Shown here: positions 32,695-44,234 of the stretch, in pieces
How positions within the stretch are numbered: the stretch's first letter is position 1
Layout of the letters: each line of letters starts with the position of its first letter
DNA from: Agriotes lineatus
Taxonomy: Eukaryota > Arthropoda > Insecta > Coleoptera > Elateridae
Reading direction: 5' to 3'
Length of the DNA stretch: 64,000 nucleotides
Assembly (NCBI GenBank): GCA_940337035.1
Contig: CALNHX010007717.1
Span: 1 to 64,000 of the forward strand
Position numbers and translations under genes: made by a program
The notes under the pieces: generated by a model
Told to the model about the DNA's origin: nothing
Databases searched by the model: none
Seen by the model: only the letters and a program-made list of their open reading frames with translations

Positions 32695-33025
32695 CTGGGC
32701 GATATATCGATAAATATGGATATTATTTCCACATTGATATATCGATATATGGAAATATCGGATATCGATATATCGAATATCGAAATATCGAATATCGATA
32801 TATCGATATTTATCGAATATCGTTATATCGAAATATCGAATATCGATATTTATCGAATATCAATATATCGATATCTATCGAATATCGATATATCGAAATA
32901 TCGAATATCCATATGTATTGAATATGGAAATATCTGATATCGATATTTATTGAATATCGTTATTTATCGCTCTCTCCATAATTATTGATATCGCCATAAT
33001 TATCGATATCTCCATATTATCGATA
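32695..33025. repeat. ATCGATAT-type low-complexity repeat, copy 1
   Basis: After GGGCTGGGCGATATATCGAT come about 300 bp of imperfect ATATCGATATATCGAA units. A relative at 40572-40755 starts with the same GGGCTGGGCGATATATCGAT and closes with ATATCGCCCACCCCTA. This copy lacks the closing repeat. Ile/Ser/Asp-only frames across it are artefacts of the 6-bp pattern. Confidence 0.8.
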
Positions 33026-33029
33026 AATA

Positions 33030-34360
33030 CATATATTGCAATGGATAGCTCTGTTTGTCTCTAATTAGCTATACACAATCCTCTGTCATTTTATTAGGCT
33101 GGTTAAAAAGTGACTCGTACTAATTTACTGCACAAAATAAATGGTTGTATGTTGTATGCCATTTTCAATATTTTTATTTAGCTGCAATTAATTTGGAAAA
33201 ACGCTAGCTCTGTAGAACAATAACTCTTTAGTCCCAGGGTGAGTTTCTAGTAGGTTATAATTTATCTGGTGCGGTACTGTACACCGGAATTAGTTCGAAT
33301 GCACGGTAGTTAAATGTTTACCAATCTGTCAAAAATCTCATAAAATGGTTTATGTCGTGCAGTACGTTAAAATGAGCGAAATTATGAACATTCGTAAGGT
33401 ATTTATTCAAATCTTCGCGCTTTGGCGGCAAATAACATATTTTATTTCAGGCAGGTATTTATTTCGTGACGTCAGATAGACGCCATCTTAAATTTTGCAG
33501 TTGTTTTAATAGGACGCTTCGATACCTTCGCATAACCTCAAAATTTGGGACGCCTTGCTTATTCTTCGAACTGAGCCTTCGGTTGAGCCCTGAACAAGCT
33601 GGTATCCTCTTCAGTAAGGCCTAATCTTGTATGCCCCTCGAATTCCGCACGCTAACACAGTTATTTTAGGTAAATTTCCTACCTTTACTGATCCGTGGCA
33701 GCTGCCGCAATGTTCGGAGATGACTCCAGTTGGTATCTGCCTCTGAAACGGCTTTCTCTGGTGTTGATGCTGGCGGTTGCACTCCTGCAGTCCTGCCCGA
33801 TGCGTAGCAGTAAAGATCACTGGCTCTGGATTCTTATCTTGGCCGGAATTGAATATTGGAATCCCGAACTGAACTGCTGCCGAAGTGGTCGGAGATGTTC
33901 TCGGAGAAAATTTTATTTTTATGTTGCGGAAACCTCAAAAACATTCCCACATAAACTTTGACACGTGCACAATACAGTAATATACTTTTCAGGTTTCAAA
34001 ATGCTTATTTATTATATAAAAACTTTAATTGAGGTGGAGCACAAATTTCACAATGTCAAGCTTTATAATTATTATTTTGTTCTCCTTTGTTTTCCCGTTG
34101 TTTAAAAAAACAAAACTCGTTGCTATAGTTACAATACTAACGGAAATAAGTTTTGATAAATTTTAGTACATAATAAAAATAAGTTTGAGTACATAATTTT
34201 ACATTTTCAAATTTCTTACAAATTCAAATATTGTTTTTTTCTTAATCTAAATTGTTTCTTTGAGCCACACACATACACGTTTTATTAATTGCTCTGCTTT
34301 TCACTAACGTTTAATGCACTGATTATTTATAGAGTTCACTACTTCTTATTTGCTTCTTCC
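33030..34360. other. Gene-free interval
   Basis: 33500-33920 is GC-richer and open in both directions for 70-90 codons, but no domain is recognised. 33430-33500 (AATAACATATTTTATTTCAG, GTGACGTCAGATAGACGCCAT) resembles 36630-36670. No supported gene. Confidence 0.35.
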
Positions 34361-34767
34361 CCTGTCCTGCTGTCTGCTTTTCAAATTCCCTTTTCATGTT
34401 CTGCTGCCTGCTTTTCAAATCTTTTTTTATGTCATGCTGCCTGCTTTCCGAAATTGCTCTTTCGCAATATGTATTGTTATTTTATTCCAGCTTTCTTTAC
34501 CTTTTACGATTCCTCGCCAATTTCACTGACTAGCTTAATTGAAATCTACGCTTCTTTTACATGCACCTAGCAAACCTTTTTGTGGCTATTACTTTCTTTC
34601 GGTTCGGTTATTCATTCTGCACAAACCTATTGTTTAATTTTTGAAAGTCAACTTCGACCCCTGTGAAAAACAAGCTTTGCCCCTTGCGTTCCTTTTACTC
34701 AATTACTTTACTATTACTGACATCTCTTTACCAATGCATTCATTGTTTGAATGTTAAACTTATCATT

Positions 34768-34889
34768 GCAGCCACATAAAACACCCCAACTCTGTGCTTA
34801 CTGAATTGTTCATCATGTTTTACTGCTAGCAGCCACATAAAACACCCCAACTCTGTGCTTACTGAATTGTTCATCATGTTTTACTGCTA
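34768..34889. repeat. Perfect 61-bp tandem duplication
   Basis: Two identical 61-bp units starting GCAGCCACATAAAACACCCC and ending TGTTTTACTGCTA lie directly head to tail, with GCAG starting a third. Complete identity implies a recent origin. A related short tandem (CTGCCTGCTTTTCAAAT, about 35-bp units) lies at 34365-34455. Confidence 0.9.
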
Positions 34890-35898
34890 GCAGAGTCGAA
34901 CCGTGGGCCTAATACCATTACAATATATCGAGATGTATGGAATAGCTGTCAAATTAGTAGTTTCCACTTGTCTAATCCAACTGTTGTCAGAAACTGGTCA
35001 CCATGTAAATGTTCAGATTAGTTTACGATAACTTTTTGTATGTATACCGTATACCTTGTATCTGCGCATGTACAACATTCGCTTAATTTGAAGTACCATA
35101 AATTCAATTTGTTTTAATAATCCTAATAATAATACTTCATGATCTAAAATGATCTACTATGATATTTTACATAGTGACCTATTGTAACCATGCAAAACAA
35201 GATTTTACAATCATAAATTGTCTTTTCAAATATGGGTGCACTAAAAACGACGTTTCTGTTAACTATTAGGTAATCTTTAAAACATTCGAGTGCTGTATAT
35301 ACATTCTCGAACCTAATTTTTTGCGTTGCCACTATTCATCTAAACTGAATTTGGCTATTCAGAAACTAAAGTTATAATTACGCATTGATTGTAGTGTACA
35401 GTTGTACATTCAGTGCTTTTTTGTGACGGTACGCAACGGTACGGCGCCGGCGTACCGGAACCTTTTTTATTGCTAATGCCATTACAATTAAATTATTTGT
35501 TATGGAAATAATACTTATAGTCTGATTTACGTGATAACGGCAGTTAAAATACAAAAGTAAAAGAAATTACGGTTTTTGCCATTATGAAATTCCTAGAATC
35601 GGATACCTACAAGCCAATATTCACAGAAAGGTTTTAACTTTTAAGAATGCTGAAATGGATGTTGTTATCTGTTATGTCTCTGTTTACTACGTGTTACGCT
35701 AGGCTGTATTTTCGCCCGGAATTTAGCAATTAGTATTTAAGCTGTAACTCAAAACCTGTAGTTTTATGTTTACTGTCCTACTGATAAAGTTGTAAATACT
35801 TAGCCTTAGCCTTTACTCTCAGTTGGAATTATACAGCTTTACGTTCACTTCCCCCGTGTGGATACGTTCAGTAAAAATTTTGCATATAGTTTCTTCAC

Positions 35899-37464
35899 CA
35901 GGGGCGCAGGAACAGGGGGGGCAAGGGGGGCGATTGCCCCCTCATAGAATATATTGGGGGGCAAATAGTGTAATTTGCCCCCCTGATATATTTCATACGG
36001 TTTTTAAAAATGTGTACATAGGGTTTTCACATTAATCTATACAAGATGCTAAAACTTGTTCTATTGTATGTGGTGCAGAAATAAAACACGAAGAATTTGA
36101 TATAGTCCATTTTTGTTGCATATGGTAATGCAAATGCCGAAATTCTAAGGAAATCATTGGCAACAACATTGTCACTAGGTTGAATTGTGTTGGTACATAA
36201 ATTTCTTATTATTTTTGTGGTGAGGTTAGGCTTCATGTCGACAGGTTGACATTTCATTATTTTAAATTGTAGCTTTGGCTATTATAAACTTGAAATGTGA
36301 TTTTATAATTTGATTTTAACTAGTTGGTAGGTATTGCACTAAGAACAATTTTAGTTTATAATAGCCAGAACTACAGTTTAAAACAACTACAGTGTCAATC
36401 AGTCAACATAAAACCTATCCTCATTGCATATATAATAACCACAAGTTTGTGTACCAACACAATGCAATTCAGTGACAATGTTTGTTCTCAATGGTTTCCC
36501 TAGATTGCATATCCATATGAAAAAATCTGTAAAGGGGTTTACACTGAACTTCCCTCGCACGAATTACATCCATTTGCAAAAAATGTGAATTACATCAATT
36601 TTCGCCCCCAGACGAATATTTCGAGCCGAGTTTCTGCTGCGTCAGAAAGACACCATATTATTTTGTCCCACTTGTGATGTTTACCCTGTATCTGCTAGGT
36701 CTCATTTTTGACAATGATAAAGCCTGAGCTATGCACAAATTATTACGTTTATCAATTTCTCAGTTAAAGCAAAAATAAACAAAATTTCATTTTTTAAGGT
36801 GCTCACCTTGTATATATTACTCTAAGATGTTTTCGGTTCATGCCAGGTAGCTATATAATCTGCATGCAAAATATCGCCTTCCTCCAACAAATAGTTGTTG
36901 AGCTATATCGCCAACAGGCAAACAGTATATAAATGTAGAACTTTCTTGGAGTATTTTATGCAGAGCGAACGTAGCGTAGCGATAAAGAGGACCAGTCAAA
37001 TAAGGTTTGCTTATGTACGAGCTACATGCAAAGCTTTACGTTCGGCTGCACTGCAGAAAATATTATTTTATCTACAATATCATTTATATTAGACATAGAA
37101 AATTCAAGTTGCTATTCAAACATTTGATAGTTTGGAAGGGCGCTTCTTCTATGTTAATTGCGTTATTAATATCAAGAATAACGATCTATTACCGTAAGGT
37201 ATTAAAGATGAATTTCTTTCTATTATTTGTAAAGTTTTCAGTAACCTAATACAATCTACTTTCTTGTTTTTAATAAAATGACATTTATTTTTCATAATAA
37301 CTATTGAATATTGACAAGCGAACAGGTGAACTAAAGTGGCACTTTAGGGACGCTAAATAATAAAGCGTTTTTTGGAAGAGTCGAACATAAAGCTTAATCA
37401 TGTTAAACCATTCAAAAAAAAAATGTTTTGCCCCCCTATGATTACAGTAGTTCCTGCGCCGCTG
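35899..37464. mobile_element. Nested hAT-type element, 1566 bp, non-autonomous
   Basis: The ends CAGGGGCGCAGGAAC and GTTCCTGCGCCGCTG are 15-bp inverted repeats with one mismatch. The flanking 8-bp duplication TTCTTCAC is perfect (35891-35898 and 37465-37472). C/G-rich runs (GGGGGGCAAGGGGGGCGATT and TTTTGCCCCCCTATGATTAC) follow both ends. The interior holds no transposase: it contains a foldback (36110-36530) and an inverted copy of the repeat at 15478-15620 (36780-36920). It inserted about 75 bp upstream of the outer transposase start. Confidence 0.9.
36110..36530. repeat. Foldback inside the nested hAT element
   Basis: Imperfect arms of about 190 bp. TGCATATGGTAATGCAAATG, TGGCAACAACATTGTCACTA and GTTGGTACATAAATTTCTTA on the left pair with GTACCAACACAATGCAATTC, CAGTGACAATGTTTGTTCTC and GATTGCATATCCATATG on the right. 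The inner arms are GCTTTGGCTATTATAAACTT and AGTTTATAATAGCCAGAACT. No ORF. Confidence 0.75.
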
Positions 37465-37539
37465 TTCTTCACGTTTGTTTAGTGGTTACGCGAGTTGTGA
37501 GTGATTTATTGTGAACAGAAACTGTTGTAATTATATAAG

Positions 37540-39936
37540 ATGAAACGCATTACAAGTTTTTTTTCTCCAGTAGCAAATAAAAAATTAAAGGCCTTTGAGG
37601 AATCCAATGAAAGTACAATTGCAGCAAATAGTGCCTCTGTGATTCTCCATGAACTGCCGGAAGTGTCAACGTCTAGTTTAGATAAAGAAACTAAAATGAT
37701 TGGCCCAGTTGCTGGACCATTGATCAGAAAAATTACACTTCACCGCAAAATTAAGGGATCAGAAATAAAAGTGCAATATTTTTTTATCGTTGAAGATATT
37801 GTTGTGAAACTCATACGCAATAAAGATCGCTATGAATTTCTCTAAAATATGCACATGTAGCGATAAATAGTGCTATCTTTATTGCCCATGAGCTTCATAA
37901 CAATATTTTCAACGATAAAAAAAAATTGCACTTTTATTTCTGATCCCTTAATTTTGCGGTGAAGTGTATTTTTGCAAGAAATACGATTGGCTAGATTACG
38001 AAAATGGTAAACTTGGCTGTAAACCCTGCAAAAAAATTTAAACTCTTGGAGTAGAAAAGAAAATGGGAATGAAGATTTCGAAGGAATTGGCAAATGTTGA
38101 AGTTTTATACTTTGGGGAAACTAGACAACATTTAACGTCTTTAAGAAAAAAAAATTTGATCACAAAGACACTGCAGCACATAAAGCCTCGCTAAAATTGA
38201 TCGTACAAGCTGAAAAAGAATCCCTGGAAAACGTATGTTTGAAGAGTCTGTCTCGGGAAAAACTGATTACGGAAAAATATTTTCGCACCGCATATAAGGT
38301 TGCTAAGGAAAATCAATCTTTTCATAACTTTGAATCTGAAATTAACTTGAAAGAACTAAATGGCACGGATATGGGTCGCATTCTTCATTCGACTAATGCG
38401 TGCATTAACATAATTAATCACATAAGTGAAGAAATGAGGAAAAATTTGGTAAAACAAATTACGATGTCAGGCAGTAAATTTGCATTGATAATTGACGAAT
38501 CAACTACATTGAGTAAGAAGTCAACTTTAATTGTGTATGTTCGAATTTTTATTTCAGACACTGGAATGACTTCCCCTGTAAATTTATTTCTAGATTTAAT
38601 TGAACTGGACAGTGCCAGCAAGAGGAATTTTTAACTGTTTATTAGAATGCCCTTTTTCGCATGGGTTGGCAGAAATTTACCTAAACAGTAATTTAATATC
38701 TATTGCTTGTGATGGCGCGGATGTTATGATGAGCAGTAAAAACGGGGTAACCCGAATAGTGAAAAATAAATGTCCATCTTTAATTGTGTGGCACTGTGCT
38801 AATCATAGGTTAGAATTGTAAGTGGGTGATGCTGTAAAATATGTGTCGGGTGTTAATCGGTTTAAATCGTTTATTGATAAACTGTACGTCCTTTATAATG
38901 CATCACCGAAAAATGCAAGAGAATTAAAATTGTGTGCAAATTTACTCGACATTGAACTATTAAAAATTGGACGAATATTAAGTACACGATGGGTAGCATC
39001 GAGTTTTCGGTCTGCTTCGGCTGTTTGAAATAATTACCAAGCTCTCACAAATCATTTTGATTTTGAAGAAGCCAAAAATGATTCAACGCGTGATAAAACA
39101 GATAGATGTAAATATGAGGGCTTGCAACGTATAATTACATCCAAAAACTTTATATTAGACAGGTTTAATGTGCGATTCCCTTCAAGAGTTATCTGATTTA
39201 AGTTTGGATTTACAAGAACGGAATATAGATCTGTATAGGGCAAGTAACAAGATCAAAGCAATTATACAACTTTTTCACGAAAGGAAAACGAATCCACCAC
39301 CGTTTTACAAATATGCTCTTGAAACGGTGGAAAAAGGGCAATTTCAAAATGTTCCACTTAGTAGCAAGGAAAAGAAGAATAATCCTCCAATTAATACAAA
39401 TACTTTCTATGAAACTTTAGAAGAATCGATAAGATCTAAACTGCTTGATCCTACTAGTATAAATTTAGCGGCAGCAACAAGAGTATTTGATAAAAATCAT
39501 TGGCCTGAAGACGTAAATTCCCAGTTAACATATGGCGAAGATCAAATACGAGATATACCAACAACCTTCCAAATTGACGAAAGAGATGCAGTGCGTGGAT
39601 TTCGCGAATATCTCGTTGATAAGATAATTCCCGAAAAATTAAAAAAATTAGTGAATGCGTTGAACACTACCAATTTCGTCCAATGAATGTGAACGTGGAT
39701 TTTCCCAGATGAATTTAATTATGACCCCCAATAGGACTTCTTTACTAACCAAGACGGTGTCTTCATTGCTGTTTGTCAAAATTGTGGGGCCACCATTGAT
39801 ACGTTTTGACCCGGCGAAATACGTTGACTCTTGGCTACTTCCAAAACGCCATTCAGCAGTTGATATGAAGAGCAAAATAAGAAATCGAGATATTTCTGAG
39901 GATGAGAGTGTGACAAAAATTTGGAATATTTTGTAA
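37540..39936 (+). pseudogene. hAT transposase relic (KIAA1586-like family)
   Basis: Start candidate at 37540 (MKRITSFFSP). After a 230-bp palindrome the reading resumes with a zinc-binding N-terminal block (GKLGCKPCKK and LTSLRKK near 38000-38160). 38197-38634 carries FALIIDESTTLSKKS, the first catalytic Asp region of hAT enzymes. 38600-38821 carries ACDGADVMMSSKNGV and HCANHRLEL; 38822-39028 carries LSTRWVASS. 39168-39686 is the helical insertion, and 39670-39936 the C-terminal dimerisation block SSNECERGFSQMN with RTSLL. At least two stops and three or more frameshifts (near 38600, 39030-39168 and 39665) break it. Family members also occur as domesticated host genes (KIAA1586, ZMYM-like), but the TSD and TIRs around this copy show it is a transposon. 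Confidence 0.88.
37736..37966. repeat. 231-bp palindrome inside the hAT transposase
   Basis: CACTTCACCGCAAAATTAAG to AATAAAGATCGCTAT (37736-37833) is mirrored by ATAGTGCTATCTTTATTG to CTTAATTTTGCGGTGAAGTG (37867-37966). The arms are about 100 bp with few differences, and the loop is about 33 bp. It replaces or splits the region between the N-terminal residues and the zinc-binding block. I see no clear target duplication, so it may be an inverted self-duplication rather than a MITE. Confidence 0.8.
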
Positions 39937-40571
39937 ATATAATCTTATAAATATTTAATATTTGTATTGTATAAAAATTTCAATATATGACACTACATTA
40001 AAATTATTACTTTATGTATTTTTGATATTTTGTTTTTACAAAATTTACAAGAATGGCTTTAAAAAACGCCATTAATAAAAATTATTCTCTAGACTAGTGA
40101 AATGAAAACGCAGAGTACCGGCACCTTATTTTTTACAAAAAAAGCACTGTGTACATTACATACACAGCTCATGTTACAGTAAAATAAGTACCTAATATTT
40201 GTTAATTCTTTACTTTTGTAACACATATAATTAGCAAGATAGAAATATACTTTAATTATTCACATTTTTTAACACATATTTTAATAAGTACAATTTATTT
40301 TTTTTAAATAATGCAATACAATACAATAACATTGATAACGATATAAAGTATGTTCGTACTCCGTAAGTCCGTACTCTGAATTTAACACGTATTACATTTT
40401 GCAACTTTTAAATAAGGATTTCTTGTGAAGTCTCTAAATTTAAAAATATTTTGCAAGTCTGCAGATTTAATTTGAGTGAATAAATCCTTTTCGGGCGTTT
40501 TTTTTTTGTTTATGCTACACTTTTTTCACATTGGGGAATTCTACATAATATTTGATAGTCAGCACTCATCA

Positions 40572-40755
40572 GTAGGGCTGGGCGATATATCGATATATGG
40601 AAATATCAGATATCGACATATCGATATATCGCTAATATTGATATTCGATATATCGGTATTTTTAAGATATTTATCGATATATTGATAAATATCGATAAAT
40701 ATCGATATAAATCTGATATCAAATATCGATATGTAAATTTTAATATCGCCCACCC
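40572..40755. repeat. ATCGATAT-type element, copy 2, with inverted ends
   Basis: TAGGGCTGGGCGATAT at the left and ATATCGCCCACCCCTA at the right are inverted repeats enclosing about 150 bp of imperfect ATATCG/ATCGATA units. It is the better-preserved relative of 32695-33025. Non-coding. The 420 bp between the hAT element and this repeat show nothing supported. Confidence 0.75.
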
Positions 40756-41129
40756 CTACTCACGAATCTTACGTCACTTGCGCTTTGCATTTTGTTGATG
40801 ATACTTTTAACGAATAAAAAATTCAATATTTGTGTTAAAAAGTGAATTAAAGCAGCATAACTGGGAATCTACATCTTTAACAGCAACTGTATGTTTGTGT
40901 TGTAATGTTTGTTTCCTATTTTTAATAAAAACAGGAAATAAATATTTTTTTTCTTCAAACGGCAGTAAAATATGGCATTATACTGCTGGATTGATGATGC
41001 TAAACTGTCACTTTATTGCCAAGCGGCAGATAATATTATCTGCCGCTGACGAGATCAAGTAATTTTCTTCGAATTTTGTTCACAAAGTTGTAAATAATTT
41101 GTTATAAAAACGTTTGAAGAAAAAATACT

Positions 41130-41265
41130 ATATGTTATTCGGAGCAAAAGTATCTTTATGTGGCTCGGCTGTACTTATCTGCCGAGTTTGCTCGGCAGAT
41201 AACCCGTCCAGCCTCGCCACATAAAATATAACTTTTGCTCCTAATAACATAATATACTATTATGT
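41130..41265. repeat. Foldback element with CTCGGCAGATAAC arm
   Basis: AATACTATATGTTATTCGGA, GCAAAAGTATCTTTATGTGG and CTTATCTGCCGAG on the left pair with CTCGGCAGATAACCCG, CCACATAAAATATAACTTTT and CCTAATAACATAATATACT on the right. The ends again carry AATATACTATT. The right half alone is found inside the MITE at 28768-29031. Confidence 0.75.
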
Positions 41266-41754
41266 TAATGTTATTTTTTTTTACTTTTGTTTATCTGTGC
41301 TGTTGTGAATAAAAGATAATTCTGGCAAAAAAAAATTATTATTAGTAGTGGAATTCTGGTAATTTTATTTGACCTTCTGGTGGAAACCGATTCTCGACTG
41401 TTGGCGACACTAATCCTAACCTAACCAAAGACAAGAACTGACCTAACCACAAAACAGGAAATTGAGTAATGTTTAACAGTACTTGGCTACTTGGTTGCTT
41501 TGTATTGCACAATATGTTGACAATGTTTGAACGAAAGAGTAGTGTGCTTTGAAATGTGCCTTTTGTGCAATTAGTGTGAAGGTACATGTATTAAAATGGC
41601 AATTATTAGATGATAATTCAAAAGCTCAAGTAAATTTAACCAGCCAACTACTTATTTTTTTATAAATTCCAAAAGTTGATATCCCATTAAATGTAATTAA
41701 AATCATAGTATGTCGTTTTATATGAATAATCTACCAGCAGTTGTTTTTATTTGA

Positions 41755-41975
41755 GAAAATTGATTTCGTTCAGAGTACAATCGCATACTAAACCTTAAAG
41801 CCTATGTTTTTACAAGAGCATTAATAAAGTAAGTAATTTACATATAATTGTACTACATAGTTTATAATAGAAAATTAAAAAATTCAACTGACTACCCCAC
41901 AGATTTTGTAAATAAATGAATGTAGTATCGATAACCTCATTTCACCTTTTAAATTTACTTTGACAAACAAAATGT
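41755..41975. repeat. Direct-repeat family, copy 1
   Basis: Resembles 44235-44425 in the same orientation: TTGATTTCGTTCAGAGTACA / GTGATTTCGTTCAGTCTACA, then ACACTAAACCTTGCAGCC-type, CCCACAGATTTTGTAAATAA and TTTACTTTGACAAACAA. It immediately precedes the element at 41989. Non-coding. The interval 41270-41750 shows no supported gene. Confidence 0.7.
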
Positions 41976-42570
41976 ATTACTACGTACATAGTGATGTGGG
42001 TCGGGTAAATACCCAGTGGGTAGGGTATTTATAAATGGGTATTTACCTGGGTATTTACCCCTGCCTCGGGTAAATATCTAAAAACTGGGTATTTATCAAA
42101 TTTATAATATTTAGAAAGCTAAGCTAACTTTTACTCACATAATCTTATCTTAATAAATAAACTACATATAAAGGAAGTGGAATATTTTATGTAAAATAAC
42201 AATTTAAATAACATTGAATAAGCATTCACCCAGGTAAATTAATCGTTTATCGGGAAAAAACGTTGGCTGCCGAAATTTATGGAAATAAACAGTTAGATGC
42301 AATAAATTGCGCCTGTTAGAGTTTACAAACAACATTGTGATGGCTGACTCCGAAGATTGGGATAATTTAAATTGTTTGTACATTATTTTCTGACTGGTTT
42401 CCATTTTTGAAAAATGAACATAACATTAACTTGAAAAATAATAATTGTATTTATTAACATTAATATTAATATATACTTATAGACACATTATTAAACAATC
42501 TTAAATAAGGCAAACAATATCACAATATAATATAAACAACGCTGTATACCGATGGGATCATAAGTATGCA

Positions 42571-42779
42571 ACAGCAATGAGATAGCATGAACAAAAGCAC
42601 ATAACACTTGAGTAAGAAAGAGATAACCGTACAAAAAAGTTATTTTAGTATGCATATTTAGTTGACATATGACATAATTAAAATGAGCTTCAAGTCTACT
42701 CAAATATTTGTTTCTATGTTCATCTCTTTCTTATTCAATCATTGAATTCTGTTTTTTATTCATTTGATCTCATTGCTGT
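42571..42779. mobile_element. MITE with ACAGCAATGAGAT ends, copy 2
   Basis: ACAGCAATGAGATAGCATGA and CATTTGATCTCATTGCTGT are the inverted ends. GAGTAAGAAAGAGATAACCG and TGTTCATCTCTTTCTTATTC lie inside. Same family as 28768-29031. Nested in the element at 41989. Confidence 0.75.
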
Positions 42780-42785
42780 TATATA

Positions 42786-43030
42786 CAGGTTGCCTAAAAT
42801 TGTACAGAACATGGCAATTTCATGAGTTGGAAAAGGTTCATAAGACCATAAGAGTAACCGAAATAACAAATGCAATAATTACTTTGGTAGCTAGGCAAGA
42901 AGTAGGTACAATAGCTACTTGTTGCCCAGCTACCAAAGTATTTATTGCATTTTCCATTTCGGTTACTCTTATCGCAAATAGTATTTGAACCTTTTCCGAC
43001 TCATGGAATTGCCATGTTCTGTAGAGTTAG
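42786..43030. mobile_element. Foldback, GTACAGAACATGGCAATT arms
   Basis: TGTACAGAACATGGCAATTT, CATGAGTTGGAAAAGGTTCA, TAAGAGTAACCGAAATAACA and TTTGGTAGCTAGGCAA pair with TTGCCCAGCTACCAAAGTAT, CCATTTCGGTTACTCTTA, GAACCTTTTCCGACTCATGG and AATTGCCATGTTCTGTA. The arms are about 95 bp with a short loop. No ORF; the 74-codon frame crossing it is the hairpin itself. Confidence 0.8.
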
Positions 43031-43694
43031 GTATGTCCCCACCGGTATTTTGGCCAGTAAATGTTCTCAGTTCAGCTATTTTCTTAAACATTTTTATAAA
43101 ATTCGCATAGAGCACCTTCACTTACCAATCAATTATACTGTTAAGATTAACTTTATAATATTTGTAAATAAGTCTATAAATACCCGCTTAAATACCCATT
43201 TTGGGTATTTACCCGGGTAAATACCCCGGGTATTTACCCCTAAAAATAAATACCCGGGTAATTTACATCACTATACGTACATAAGCATAAGTTTCATGTA
43301 ATAGTACTTTACGTAACAAGTCTGGAAAGACCATCTTTACAGGACGTGGAGGCAAATTTCAGACCGATGCCGAAGGCCTACAAGTCCTCTAAAGGGCGTT
43401 TCTGGATGAGTTACGTACATTTCTAGGAATCTGCATTTCTACTTAATTTTACCTAAATATTGGAATATTACAATATCAAACAATCATTATTCCTTCATAA
43501 AAAATTGGGATATTTGTAGTTGATTTCCTTAGTAACCACAGTCAACAAAAACTAATCAAAATATCAATTTTACAAATTTAGCCTGTAAAAAAAATTTTAT
43601 TTGCAATCACATTGTAATGTGTCAATTTCATGACTTGACAATAGCTGGAAACTAGATGATTACTTGAAACTAGCCAGGATATTATTACATACCC

Positions 43695-43970
43695 CGAAAA
43701 TTATTACATACCTGAAGAGTGGGGTGTTTCCATGGTAACAAAACATTGAGTGGGTTGTTTTCATGGTAACAAAAATATTAGCTACATCAAGATATCTATG
43801 ATTCAGAATTCAATAATTGTAGTTATTTTTAAAATTAGATGATTGCAAATAAAATAGTACACATATCCCCGTCTTGAGATAAAGTTAACCTCGACGCTAC
43901 GCGATTCGGTTAACTACCTAATCTCTCGACAGTAATGAAACACTTCCCACCTCGGTATGTAATATACTAT
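43695..43970. repeat. Foldback element with GACGCTACGCG core
   Basis: ATTACATACCTGAAGAGTGG and CACTTCCCACCTCGGTATGT are the outer arms; AGTTAACCTCGACGC and GATTCGGTTAACT the inner ones, around GACGCTACGCGATTC. The right end GTAATATACTATTAC carries the shared motif. A partial tandem (GTTTCCATGGTAACAAAACA then GTTTTCATGGTAACAAAA) lies in the left arm. Confidence 0.6.
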
Positions 43971-44234
43971 TACAAAATCGTTTTGTAAAGAAATACTTTC
44001 CGGCCTAAAAATTGTACAGTAATGCTAGATTTTCAGGACGGTTGCCTAAGAACTATTTTGTTATAAAAATGTTACCTATGCTCTTGATATGCCTCTGCAT
44101 CGGCATAGTTTTTGATAAATTTATAACACTTCAGTAGACAAATATTGGTGAATTTTAGTTTACGGCAATGTAATGTTTATACAGGGTCCAGCAAGAATGC
44201 GAGCTACTCAATCTTTTTTCATCTGCAAAAGTGA

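Larger units (their letters stand above)
35411..40149 (+). mobile_element. hAT transposon with dead transposase
   Basis: The terminal inverted repeats are CAGTGCTTTTTTGT at the left and ACAAAAAAAGCACTG at the right. A perfect 8-bp target-site duplication, TGTACATT, flanks them at 35403-35410 and 40150-40157, the hAT hallmark. The total is 4739 bp, but a second element (35899-37464) is inserted near the left end. Without it and its TSD the element is about 3.17 kb, a normal autonomous hAT length. The transposase relic fills 37540-39936 in the plus direction. Next to the TIRs both ends carry ACGGTAC/GTACCG-type subterminal motifs, likely transposase contact sites by analogy. Confidence 0.93.
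41989..43273. mobile_element. 1285-bp hAT-like element with GGGTAAATACCC-rich ends
   Basis: Ends TAGTGATGTGGGTCGGGTAA and GGGTAATTTACATCACTA are inverted repeats, flanked by the perfect 8-bp duplication TACGTACA (41981-41988 and 43274-43281). Both ends are unusually rich in GGGTATTTACCC-type palindromic words. Inside are two other foldbacks (42571-42779 and 42786-43030) and no transposase. The 8-bp TSD suggests hAT, although the TIR lacks the usual CA start. Confidence 0.85.

Noticed and set aside
32716..32937. Ile/Ser/Asp-rich frame
   Set aside because: It is the translation of the ATATCG repeat.
37540..39936. A domesticated host gene of the KIAA1586/ZMYM type
   Set aside because: The frame is broken several times and is enclosed by hAT inverted ends with an exact 8-bp duplication, so it is a dead transposon gene.
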